A stretch of 64,000 nucleotides of DNA from Glycine soja (taxonomy: Eukaryota > Streptophyta > Magnoliopsida > Fabales > Fabaceae). Under the pieces are notes generated by a model, which was not told the origin of the DNA, ran no database searches, and saw only the letters and a list, made by a program, of their open reading frames with translations. The number at the start of each line of letters is the position of its first letter. The stretch's first letter is position 1. The stretch is from the NCBI RefSeq assembly GCF_004193775.1, contig NC_041019.1, positions 15,719,020-15,783,019 of the forward strand, given 5' to 3'. The position numbers and the translations under genes are program-made. This document shows positions 21,799-32,199 of this stretch, one piece after another.

Positions 21799-22466
21799 TT
21801 CACACTATTGCGGTTGTGCTAACTCAATCCAACGAACTAATGTATATGACTCACTACTTCATTTTGCATAGTCGTACTCTCCCCCCACCAATTAAAGCAC
21901 ATCTGCCACACCTTCAAAGATGGTTCACACTTAAAAAAAAGATGACTAACATATTCTACAACTCTATGGCAACATACATAGAAACACTGATCCAAAATTA
22001 AACACCATGTTTCTCTAAGTTGTCCATAGTTGGAAGTCTATTTTGTACTACTTACCACACAAACAACACTACTTTAGAGGGCACTATCTTATTCCACACC
22101 CCTTCCATGGAAGAGCAAATGACTAGAACCCCCCCTCCTTTTTATTGCTTTGTATGTTGAACTCACAAAGTATTTTTCACTAGCCTCCCTCTACCATCTC
22201 GAGTGATCGTCCCCCATATTTTAGGGACTCCCACACCATCCATCATCAATAACATCTCATCCAACAATTTTTGTTCCTAAACAAAAAGATGCCTCTGCCA
22301 CTTAAGATTCCACTTCCAATGCCCTTCTTCCCAGAACCCAACATAGGAAATAATTAGTTTTTTGTTTTTCAACACCAAGAAAAATTTTCTAAGCCTCTCT
22401 TTTAACCTCACCCTGCCCACCCATGGGTCTGACCAAAACAATGAATTGTCACACCTACCCATCACT
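21799..22466 (-). pseudogene. LINE ORF2 C-terminal region (zf-RVT type)
   Basis: Minus-strand text has RCDNSLFWSDPWVGRVRLKE and VGFWEEGHWKWNLKWQRHLF (22277-22477). Further down are SKVVLFVW and VQNRLPTMDNLEKHGV, the standard zf-RVT block after plant LINE reverse transcriptases. Several stops interrupt it. Its upstream continuation resumes at 24062, past the solo LTR. Confidence 0.78.
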
Positions 22467-24056
22467 TGTTGGATCAAGTGGCCTCAGAATAATTAAGAAG
22501 GGGGGTTGAATTAATTATTAATGAACCTTTACTAATTAAAAATCTATCCTTCTTAATGTTACTAGATTCAATTAGGTTTTTACTATAATGTTAAGAAAGT
22601 AAACAACAGAAATAGAAACTTAACCAAAAGTAAAAGCGATAATTAAAGTGCACAGTGGAAATTAAAAGTGTAGGGAAGAAGGAGATAAACACAAGAGTTT
22701 TATACTGGTTCGGCAATAACCCGTGCCTACATCCAGTCCCCAAGCGACTTACGGTCCTTGAGATTTATTTTCAACCTTGTAAAATCCTTTACAAGCAAAG
22801 ATCCACAAGGGATGTACCCTCCCTTGTTCTCTTTGAACAACCAAGTGGATGTATCCTCCACTTGAACTGATCCACAAGAGATGTATCCTCTCTTATTCTC
22901 AGTTACAACAACCCAAGTAGATGTACCCTCTACTTGTACCACAAAGGATGTACCCTCCAATGTGTTAAGACAAAGTTCTCAGGTGGTTAGTCCTTTGAAA
23001 CTTTGTGAAGGGGAAACAAAAGATATCTCAGGCGGTTAGTCCTTTGAAATCTTTTGTTTATGGGAAAGGGAAGAATCAAAAGAATTCTCAGACTGTGTTG
23101 TTTTGAATTCTTTGAAAAGGGAGAAGAGAGATACAAAAGAATTCAGGCGGTTAGTCCTTTGTTCTTTTGGATAAAGGAGAAGAGAGACACAAAAAGAATT
23201 CAGGCGGTTAGTCCTTGGCGAATTCTTTTTGGCAAAGGGAGAAGAGAAAGAAAAGATATAGCACACTTTTGTTTTCTGTGAAAGAACAAGGTTTGGAAAC
23301 AAGAAAATTCAGAAAGCTTTTGGCAAAGGAAGAAGAAGAATAAGAAGTTCAAAAAGATTCAAAGGTTGTAAAAGAATATATAAAAGTTGTAATAATTATT
23401 CTTCAAATGCAAGTCAAGGTCTTGCTTTTATAGACTCTTCATGTCTGATCAAGAAAACCATTAGAAGAGTTATAACCTTTAGAAAAACCTGAAAACCATT
23501 AGAAGAGTTATATCTCTTGAATTTTATTCAAAACTTGTAACTGGTAATCGATTACCAAAACCATGTAATCGATTACACAAAGCATTTTATGAAAAAATAT
23601 GACTCTTCACAATTGAGTTTGAATTTCAACGTTCAGATACACTGGTAATCGATTACCAATATCTTGTAATCGATTACACCATTTTGAAATCAATTGGAAC
23701 GTTGCAAATTCAGTTGAAAGCTTTTGAAATCAAACTTTGCTACTGGTAATCGGTTACTAGAGAGTAAAAACTCTGGTAACTTAGAAAATTTTGAGAAAAA
23801 CTCTTGAAAAAAATACTGTGCTATGTTTGTTTTTTGAAAAAAAAAACTTTTCAATACTTCCCTTGTGAAGTCTTCTTGATTTCTTTTCTGAATCTTGAAT
23901 TCATCTTTTCTTGAATCTTGAAATCAAACTCCTCTTGTTTCTTGAAACTTGTTGACTCAATCTTGAAATCATTCTTTGGGCTTTTTGTCATCATCTTTGT
24001 CATTATCAAAACTACTTGAATCAACTTGATTCATCATCATGAAGCTTGCTTCTACA
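22467..24056 (-). mobile_element. Solo LTR with 5-bp target duplication TCACT
   Basis: The 1590-bp sequence begins TGTTGGATCAAGTGGCC and ends CTTCTACA on the plus strand, with TCACT directly on both sides (22462-22466 and 24057-24061). It is flanked by LINE sequence that continues across it. Its left end and the segment ACTGGTTCGGCAATAACCCG resemble the copia LTR at 20775-21798, so it is a related family. On the minus strand it has a CTATAAAAG box at 23425-23433 with palindrome pairs upstream. A 55-60 bp repeat around AGGCGGTTAGTCCTTTG occurs at 22980-23240. No internal region remains, as expected after LTR-LTR recombination. Confidence 0.88.
23544..23767. repeat. Two pairs of GTAATCGATTAC palindromes plus one single copy
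   Basis: Starts at 23544/23565 and 23645/23666 (21 bp apart in both pairs) and a variant GTAATCGGTTAC at 23756. They lie upstream, in minus-strand terms, of the TATA-like box at 23425-23433. Confidence 0.85.
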
Positions 24057-24061
24057 TCACT

Positions 24062-26065
24062 TTCTCCGTTGTCTCACCAAACAAACCGTCTTTAAACTCG
24101 CTTTGTTCCTCATCTATATCCTAAATATGTTTCCACCAATATTATCCAACCCCCTCCCTGCCAATAACTTCTCTTCCTTATTCCCATAAATAGCTTTCAA
24201 CACCTTATACCATAACCCATATGTATACACCAACATGCTCCATTGCCATTTTCCTAGCAATGCCAAGTTAAAAAAGCTTTGATATTTCTAATTCATAATA
24301 CCCCCCTCTCTTCCTTCTCCAAACACACTTTTCCCCAAGCTACCCAATGAATCTTTTTACACTCCGCACTCCCCCCCCCCCCCCACAAGAACTTTTAAAA
24401 TAAAGATTGAATATAAGAAATTTTACCTATAGGAGCCTTGAAGAAGGAAAGATAATAAATTAGTATTACTGAAGGTACAAAGTTAAGGATCATCACTCTA
24501 CCACATATTGATACATGCTTGTTGAACCAACCAGATAATCTTTTACAAATTACCTCCAACACTTGATACATGCTTGTTGAACCAACTAGATAATCTTTTA
24601 CAAATTACCTCCAACACTAGCTCCCACATTTCCAGACTATTAGAATTAACCCCAATCGGTAGTCCCAAATATTTCATAGGGAAGCTACCCACCTTACAAT
24701 GTAACACACCAGCCACTTCTTCTAACCATTCTTTTTCCACATTGACCCCTACAAGCACACTTTTATGGAAATTCACCTTCAAACATGCCACCAACTCAAA
24801 CATTTGAAACATAGCCTTTATAGCCCAAATAATCCTCCAACTTTTCTCACAAACACCAAAGTATCATCCGCAAATTGAAGATGTAACTTTTGTTTATCCA
24901 ACACCACTCCCTTAAAGCAATCATTTGCAACCAACTTCTTAATCATAGCACTCAAACCTTTTGCAACAATCAAGAATAAAAAAAAGGGATAAATGATCCC
25001 TTTGTCTCAATCCCCTGCCCAATTGGAACTCTTCATAAGGACTTCCATTCAAAAGAACTAATACCCCAGAAGATGACAAACATTCATTTATCCACCCTCT
25101 CCACCAATCCGGAAAACCCCATCTTCTCCATAACAAATAAAAGATATTCTCAATCCACTGAGGCATATGCCTTTTAAAAATCCACTTTGATTAAAAGCAT
25201 TTCTTTATTCTTTCTCTTTGCCTTAGCTACCAAGTCATTTGCAATTAATACCCTATCAAGAATATGCTTATTCCACACAAAATTTGATTAAGAATCTTTT
25301 ATTATCAGATGAATGTCCTTTCTCATTCTATTTTCTAGAACCTTAGCCAACACCTTGTACATACATTCAATCAATGATATAGGTTTGTAATCACTTACTT
25401 TTTGTGGGATTTCTTTCTTTTGGATTAAGGCCACAAAGGAATTGTTCACTTCATTTTCCAACTTTCTAGTAACATAGTTTTCCTTCATATATGCCACAAA
25501 ATCCACCTTAAGATCCTCCCAAAAATGCTTTAGAAACCCAAAATTGTATCCATCAAGCCCAATACTTTTGTCACTACCACAGTCCCATGCAAAAAATTTA
25601 ATCTCCTCTTCCAAAAATGGTCCCACTAAATACCTAGCATCAATATCACTCAACTTTCTAAATTAACATTGTCATACATAGTTCCTTAGCACAATGATCT
25701 TTAAAATGTTTCACAAAGCTAACTCTTAGTTCTTTCACCTCAGTCACAAGACGCCCTTCCATATCTAAATATAGAATATCATTCTTTTGGTTCCTCTGTC
25801 GTATACAAGCATGAAAATTTTTATTGATCGCACCTCCTTCCTTTAGCCACCTACTTCTAGATTTTGCTACAATTCACTACGTCTCATGCGAGATAGTTGG
25901 TGAATAGATCCCATGCACTCCTTCTTCAACGCCAACTCTTCTTCGGACAGATCACCAATTTCCCCTTTTAAATCCCATTTTTCCAACTCTTATTTTGCTT
26001 CCTTAATTTTCTTTCCAAGCACCCCACATTACATCGACTCTACTCTTGTAATCTACTTTTAAAAC
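24062..26065 (-). pseudogene. LINE ORF2 reverse transcriptase, broken
   Basis: In order: the pre-RT block SRSRWLKEGGAINKNFHA near 25840; FFAWDCGSDKSIGLDGYNFG and VALIQKKEIPQKVSDYKPIS, LIECMYKVLAKVLENRM (25288-25653); GVLVLLNGSPYEEFQLGRGL (24939-25166); a catalytic FADD box (LQFADDTLVFV) near 24846-24888; and VGSFPMKYLGLPIG (24543-24812). These are the standard RVT_1 blocks of plant L1-type LINEs. Frame changes separate them. About 40 bp around 24500-24610 is tandemly duplicated (CTTGATACATGCTTGTTGAACCAAC type). It would have copied LINE RNA at nicked target DNA. Confidence 0.85.
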
Positions 26066-26079
26066 CCCTCAAACACAAA

Positions 26080-26914
26080 CTTAGGACTATCCCACCCAAG
26101 GACAACTTCTATCTTAGAGGGGTCTACAAATATACCACCTTGAGATATCACATGTCCTAGGAAACTAACTTTCTCTAACCAAAACTCACACTTGGACAAC
26201 TTAGCATAAAATTGTCGGTCCTTAACTGTTTGTAGCACAATCCTCAAGTGTTCCTCATGTTCCTCTCTAGTCTTGGAGTACACCAAAATATCATCTATGA
26301 ATGCTACCACAAAACTATCAAGGTAGGGGTGAAAGACTTTATTCATGTAATCCATAAACACACCAGGAGCATTAGTCACATTGAAGGGCATGACTAGATA
26401 CTCGTAGTGACCGTAACGGATTCTAAAAGTAGTCTTCGAAAGATCCTCAAACTTCACTCGAATCTGATGGTAACCTGACCTAAGTTCTATCTTGCTAAAC
26501 ATAAGCTCCTACTAGCTGGTCCATAAGATCATTTATTCTAGGCAAAGGGTACTTATTCTTGATCATAACCTTATTCAACTAGTGGTAGTCTACACATAAC
26601 CTCATGGTACCATCTTTCTTCTTCACCAACAACACTGGTACTCCCAATGGAGACACATTGGGTCTCACAAACTGCTTATCCAACAATTCTTCTAACTGTT
26701 TCTTAAGCTCGACTAACTCTATAGGAGACATCCTATAAGGGGCTATGGATATGGGACCAGCACCAGGTACCAGGTCTATGGAAAAATTTATCTCTCTCTC
26801 AGGTGGTAAACTGGATATATCCTCAGGAAACACTTCAAGAAACTCTCTAACAATAGGGAGGTCACCCATGGAAACCTTGGTCTCTTCTTCCAGATTAGAC
26901 AAGATCATGCACAC
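26080..26914 (-). pseudogene. Gypsy reverse transcriptase, truncated
   Basis: The N-terminal part has [20 protein letters not shown] and [20 protein letters not shown], then RLCVDYH before a stop near 26579. After it come [16 protein letters not shown], the catalytic [10 protein letters not shown] and [13 protein letters not shown]. The text is well preserved apart from the stop and the missing palm/thumb end and RNase H. The reading passes directly into unrelated sequence below 26080. Confidence 0.9.
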
Positions 26915-27439
26915 CTAAGCATCTTCTTTTAAAGATGTCACAACTTGGTTGGCAGAAATAAATATCCTATCCTTACTCACTTTAGAATCATCAAACACCA
27001 CAGTTTTATCAAAACAATTTAACAAGACATGGTTGGAAGATAACCAATCCATACCCAAAATAACATCAATTTGGGTCAAAGGCAAACAAATCAGATCAAT
27101 CAAGAATTTTCTACCAGAAATTTCTACAGGACAATTCAAACACACATTAGAATTTAACACAGAACCACTAGTTGGGGTTTCTACCACAAGATCATTATTC
27201 AAAGAAGACACAAAAAACTTAAGTCTCTCTACACACGAACAAGATATAAATGAATGGGTCGCATCGGAATTCAATAGCACAAGTAAAGGAATCCCACTTA
27301 TAAAACATTTACCATGGATTAGATCTTTGGATTTTGAAGCTTCAGTACCGTTAAGAGTAAAGACCCTTCCCGTGGCCTTCAGACGTTCAGTTTGGTCATT
27401 CAGACCCCACCATTCTATTCCTTCTTGGGATATGGGCAA
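26915..27439 (-). pseudogene. Gypsy aspartic protease region
   Basis: Contains LLVLLNSDATHSFISCSCVE, where most relatives have an Asp-Ser/Thr-Gly active site. Here the triad reads Asn-Ser-Asp, so the catalytic Asp and Gly positions are changed. It is followed by VILGMDWLSSNHVLLNCFDK, the conserved second half of gypsy proteases. The frame is open over 174 residues up to the start of the RT segment. Confidence 0.8.
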
Positions 27440-28360
27440 TCTCTCTGGATATGCCCCTTTTGCCTACAGTTGAAGCAAATCCTATCTTTATCGGCATAAT
27501 TTGAGGAGATTTGGCCTGGCTTACCACACCTGAAACAAATGATCTGGGTTAAGAAAGTAGTGGGTTTGCTACCACTACCACTACCACTACCAAACCCTGT
27601 AGCAGTAGTCCTCTAATTGTTGGGGCAATTACCATGTTGCTTAGGAGGGGTCAGGTATGGTTTGTTCTCGATTTTGAGATCCATTCTTTTTATTCTTCAT
27701 TGGACCCATACTTTGATAATAGGTTTCCCTGTCTCAGGTGTCCTCATCCCAAATCCGACACATATTCACCAAAAGTGGAAACTAACAAACACCTTGATAA
27801 TTCACAACTTGATTCACCTCAAGCTGCAAGCCGGTTAGAAACTTCACACGTTTTGAACTTTCACCATCTTTTCCTTGGTAGTGAGGAAAGTATTTCATGA
27901 GTTCCTTAAACTTGGATGCATATTCAACCACAGTCATGTTCCCTTGCTTGAGCTCTAGGAACTCCATCTCATTCATTTTCCTAACATCTTCACGAAAGTA
28001 TTTCTCTAGAAATACCATCTTGAAGGTTTCCCAGGTCACAACTTGACCTTTAGCCTCCAAGCATTGGCGAGTGTTCTCCCACCAATACTCAACTTCTTCT
28101 ACTAGGGTACATGTACCAAATGCAACTTTCTGCCCCTCCGGACACACAATCACTCAAAAGATTTTCTCAATCTCCCTTATCCAATTTCAAGCACCATCAG
28201 GGTTGTATCCTCCATTGGAAGCAAGTGGATTGTTTCGTTGGAAGTGATTCAACCCTTGATATTCAGCAGCTCTAGTAGCTTCTCCCTTATTTTGATTCCC
28301 TATAGCCTGAGTTAAGGCTTGGAGAGCATCAGCTATCGCACGATCATTCCGTCCAGCCAT
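27440..28360 (-). pseudogene. Gypsy gag with capsid domain and zinc knuckles
   Basis: The likely start is at 28360 (MAGRNDRAIADALQALTQAI). The Retrotrans_gag core follows at 27782-28153 (EYWWENTRQCLEAKGQVVTW and KYFREDVRKMNEMEFLELKQ). Near 27465-27545 are two zinc-knuckle-like motifs: CFRCGKPGQISSNY, which lacks its last residues, and CFNCRQKGHIQRDC, which is complete. Stops near 28190 and 27780 break the frame. Confidence 0.85.
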
Positions 28361-28789
28361 CACTCTCTATGTACATCGGGAAGTGAGAACATGGAAGGAA
28401 TACACAAGAAAAAGAACAGGACAATATCACACCTATTTCAAGTCTTTACTTAAATTACTCTTGAAAGTTTATGCCTCAAGAAATTACTCCTCCAAAATAG
28501 TTCTCTCTCGAGACATTAACACTCATTTTCCATCTTTTGTATTCTTGATCGCTTGCCATAGCGTCCCATTGCACTTCACAAATTATACAAATGGCCAGTC
28601 TGATAACTCATGATAAGGCATTGAAACTCATGGTATAATAAATATCAGGGATACAAACATGTTATGATCACACCGACAAATCTTTATAACCCACGGAAAC
28701 ACAACAAGGTGAGTAAGTTCTTGTTGGATTTCCCCTGCAGTTACTTTTTGGTCCAATTTTTCTTTATACAAATATGTTCAAGGGAAATC

Positions 28790-30237
28790 TGATTCGCCGA
28801 AAAGTGCACCGGATCGTCAAGTATTTAAAATTAAAACGGATGAATCCGAGTATCGAACTCAAGGAACTAGTATTAGACAGGGTTAAATTCAAAAATAAGG
28901 TATTGTTGAAAGAAACATTGATAATTGATGGTTTAGAACAAAATTAAACTAAGTCTAGGCTAAAAACAATAAAAAAAAAATGCAAGTAAGTAAGATTGAC
29001 AGCAGTAGGTAAAAGTGTTGGGTCTTTCTAACAAACAAGCTGATATATATAAAGATGTTTCTCTAATCAATCATGCTTTTGTGTTCTTTACTGTAGCCTA
29101 AATTACTAAACCTCGATCCCTAGTTAGGCTGAATCAATCCAAGCTTCGTCCTTAGATCCCTCTTGTTGGACAAGGCTTAATTTAGACAACCCTCGTAGGT
29201 TTAGACTAACTTAAACTAAGCTTTGTCCACAGATCCCTCATTTAAGACTAGGCTCAGCTTAAATAGCTTACGAAAGTTTAGACTAATTTAACCTAAGCTT
29301 CGTCCGCAGATCCCTCATTTAAGACTAAGTTTCAATCCTGCTTCAATCAAGTTCTAAGGCAACAGTACGTTTCCCAATGTTAAAGTCACTTAACTATGCA
29401 CACAAATGGGTGATCAGACCAAGAGCATACAAAATTTAAGCACTGAAAGAAGCATTGAACACAATAAGCACAACCAATTAGATATTAAAGGAATTACATT
29501 ATTTGTTCTGTAGAAATCCCCAACAAGGGTGTTTAGCTAGCCATTACAAAAAATCCCTAACAATAATGAAATTAAGAGTAGAGAATAACTGCTCCTTACA
29601 CAAGAAGGGGGATCGCTCCTCCTCTTCTCAGCATCTCACAATCACTCAACAACTCACTAATCTCTCTCTAATTACAAAACCTAGGTCTCTTTGCAAAAGC
29701 TGCTCCTCTTGTTGCCTCCAGAGCTCTTTTCCCGAAATAGGCACTGTGGTGTGCTCTGAAATTCTTTGCAAAAGTTGTCTTCTCTTTTTTTATGTGTACC
29801 CTAATTATGCACAAGACAAGCTTTAAATAGGCTCTGAATCTGCGACGTTGCGCTTAGCGCCACCCTCGCACTTAGCGCGAGTAAATGGATTTGAGCTTAG
29901 CGTCAGTCATGCGCTGAGCCTGGCTGAAGACAACTACTGTGCTTAGCACACTGATCTTATGCTTAGCACACGGCCTTGATATTAATGCTCTGCCAGATTC
30001 TTCTGTTGTGCTAAGTGCGCTGAAGCTGCGCTTATCGATGGATACGCGCTTAGCCCAACTGATGAGTTGAGCTCAACTGTCACTTTTAGCATTTCATGAC
30101 TTAACCTCTTTTTAACCTGAAATTACACAAATTTCATTATTAAATCCAATGGAAATACTCTAGAGACAGCTTTAACAATAAAAGAAGATTTATTTACAAA
30201 ATTACTACAAAATAGCCATAAATTGGGGAACTATACA
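28790..30237. mobile_element. LTR-like repeat inserted in the gypsy leader
   Basis: The stretch begins TGATTCGCCGAAAAGTGCAC and ends CTATACA, compatible with TG...CA ends, and interrupts the space between gypsy primer site and gag. It carries many copies of GCGCTTAGCGC-type short palindromes (29840-30060) and a duplicated block of about 75 bp (CGTCCGCAGATCCCTCATTT type, 29220-29330). No convincing target duplication was found (AAATC left, AGTTT right), so the borders and even the class are uncertain. No coding sequence is seen. Confidence 0.45.
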
Positions 30238-30420
30238 AGTTTTGAAAAATGTTTTCTATACAAAAGTTAGTCGTATAAGACGACTAACAGTTCCAAACAC
30301 AAACAACCAAAGTAACTATGAAACAACCAGGTACTCAAACATCATACATTCAACAAGGCAACCACAGAATGCACAGAGAAACATAACAGACTCATAACTC
30401 ACTAGCTGAAATGTTCGACC

Positions 30421-30433
30421 TGCTTTGATACCA
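30421..30433 (-). promoter_or_regulatory. Gypsy primer binding site, tRNA-Met-like
   Basis: Minus strand TGGTATCAAAGCA, four bases from the LTR end at 30438. It differs from the standard initiator tRNA-Met site (TGGTATCAGAGC) at one position within the first 12. Confidence 0.7.
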
Positions 30434-30437
30434 CTAA

Positions 30438-31890
30438 TGTAATGACCCGCCTCATCGCTATGATATCACTACTCTAAAATGCATAAATTTCAATTTTTAA
30501 AAGAAAACTCCATTAATTTGTTTATGAAAAATGAGAGTAAATTTTTCGCGATATACTTTCACCAAAACAACATAGAAATACTTAAATGAATATGTATATA
30601 TATTAACCAAGTATACATCATTCATATGGTAGAAAGTAAATTATTTTATACATATATCTAATTATGTGATTTACATGCCCATATAAAAAAGAATTGCAGA
30701 ACTAGCTACTGAGAAGTTGATAACAAAACACAACTCTCTCCCAAAATAATTCCAACGTCTTCATGTCAACTTGGCGGCTCCAACAAAATAATCTATCTCC
30801 ACATCATCTACAACTGTTCATCTGCTCCCACAAATAAAGGTTCACGATCATCACAAGTACCGATCACACGGTTCAAAAATTGCAAGGATGAGTTTATAAT
30901 AAAAGAAATCATCAAAACATCGATTGACAATGATTAGCAAGAAAACAATAACAAATGCCATAATCGTAAACAAATATCCATCGATTCAACATACACTTAA
31001 CAATTAGTCATCAACATTTCCACAACTCTAATCAATCATGCTCAGTATAATGCATGCAACTAACCTCAACTCTCAAATACCATAATCATACACAAATAGC
31101 CTAAGCATGTCCACACAACACTCACACTTAGGAAAACTAGGCAGTAAGTGTCGAGGTCACCCTGTCGTGCATAGGCAACTCCCCTCCCCCCTCCCATGGT
31201 GATAAGCCTGAGTCACAAGGGAGTTCCAAACCGAGTGACATGCCCTTAAGTACAAGTATTTTTCCTCATGAAAAACTACAAGTACTTACTGACAAAGTTT
31301 ATACTATTTTCATGCAGTATGAAGTATGACACATGGGCACTATCAATTAATTTATGGTGGATAATTAAAGATTTTAAGAGATGCTTAAAACTCTTTAACC
31401 ACTCTATTTTCCAATTTGGTCACTGCATCCTCCATGTGCATACACAACATACATCATCACAATGACATCATGAACATCATCTCTTCTCAATATCATCATC
31501 AACATCAACATCATCTCATCTCAATGATATTCTCAAGATCAACATCATCTCACATCAACATTATCATAAACATCAACATCATTCCATATCATTATTATCA
31601 TAAACATCAACATCATTCCATATCATTATTATCATAAACATCAACATCATCTCACCTCTATGTTATCAACATCATCAGTAATCACATTCCACATATAAAT
31701 TTTTATGCCTGGGATTCACACTCCCTAGGTGTTCAGACAAGGCAAGTCTCATACAACAACAGTATCATTCATAATTTCAATCATCAATAACAATTAAATT
31801 GCATCCCATTAGTGAAAAACATAGTTTTTCTTGAAAATCAACATGCAATAGGGACATACATACATCATTATGGTTGGGTTCCCTTACCCC
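30438..31890 (-). repeat. 5' LTR of the gypsy fragment (right edge approximate)
   Basis: The LTR starts TGTAATGACCCGCCTCATCG at 30438. The right limit is approximate because the partner LTR is missing. It includes an ATC/AAC-rich tandem block at 31450-31665 with three copies of about 36 bp (ATCATTATTATCATAAACAT type). The His/Met-rich ORF at 31416-31637 is simply a translation of that block. Confidence 0.55.
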
Positions 31891-32199
31891 AACTACGGTA
31901 TCAAAGTGGTAAACCAAAATAAACTCCCCTCACCTATCCTTATCTTTTCGTCAACTCCTCTCTGCGTCATTCGGAGGTCTCTGGCATTCAAGTTCTTTGC
32001 TTTTGCAGCATGATCTCTAGCTTCCATTACTTCAAGCTGATCAATAACATCATCTACATCACCAACACATACCATACCCGAATCAATTCCAATCCCATAA
32101 ACTTCCTGACCTCCTCCTTAGGTGACATCTCCATGGAACTTTTTCGTTCACCTGTTCTTGAAAGTGTAACCTTCCCTTGTTGCCTCTTCAAGTTAGTAT

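Larger units (their letters stand above)
26080..32000 (-). mobile_element. 5' half of a Ty3/gypsy element, truncated within RT
   Basis: Minus-strand order is LTR (from 30438 rightward), tRNA-Met-type primer site (30421-30433), a leader with an inserted repeat (28790-30237), gag (27440-28360), protease (26915-27439) and RT (26080-26914). The RT ends abruptly near 26080, after the GHVISQGG block, against LINE sequence. RNase H, integrase and 3' LTR are absent. The layout fits the chromovirus/Tekay-like group, but the lineage cannot be fixed without the chromodomain end. The right LTR edge is not resolved. Confidence 0.75.

Noticed and set aside
31416..31637. His/Met-rich ORF
   Set aside because: It is a translation of ATC/AAC tandem repeats in the gypsy LTR.
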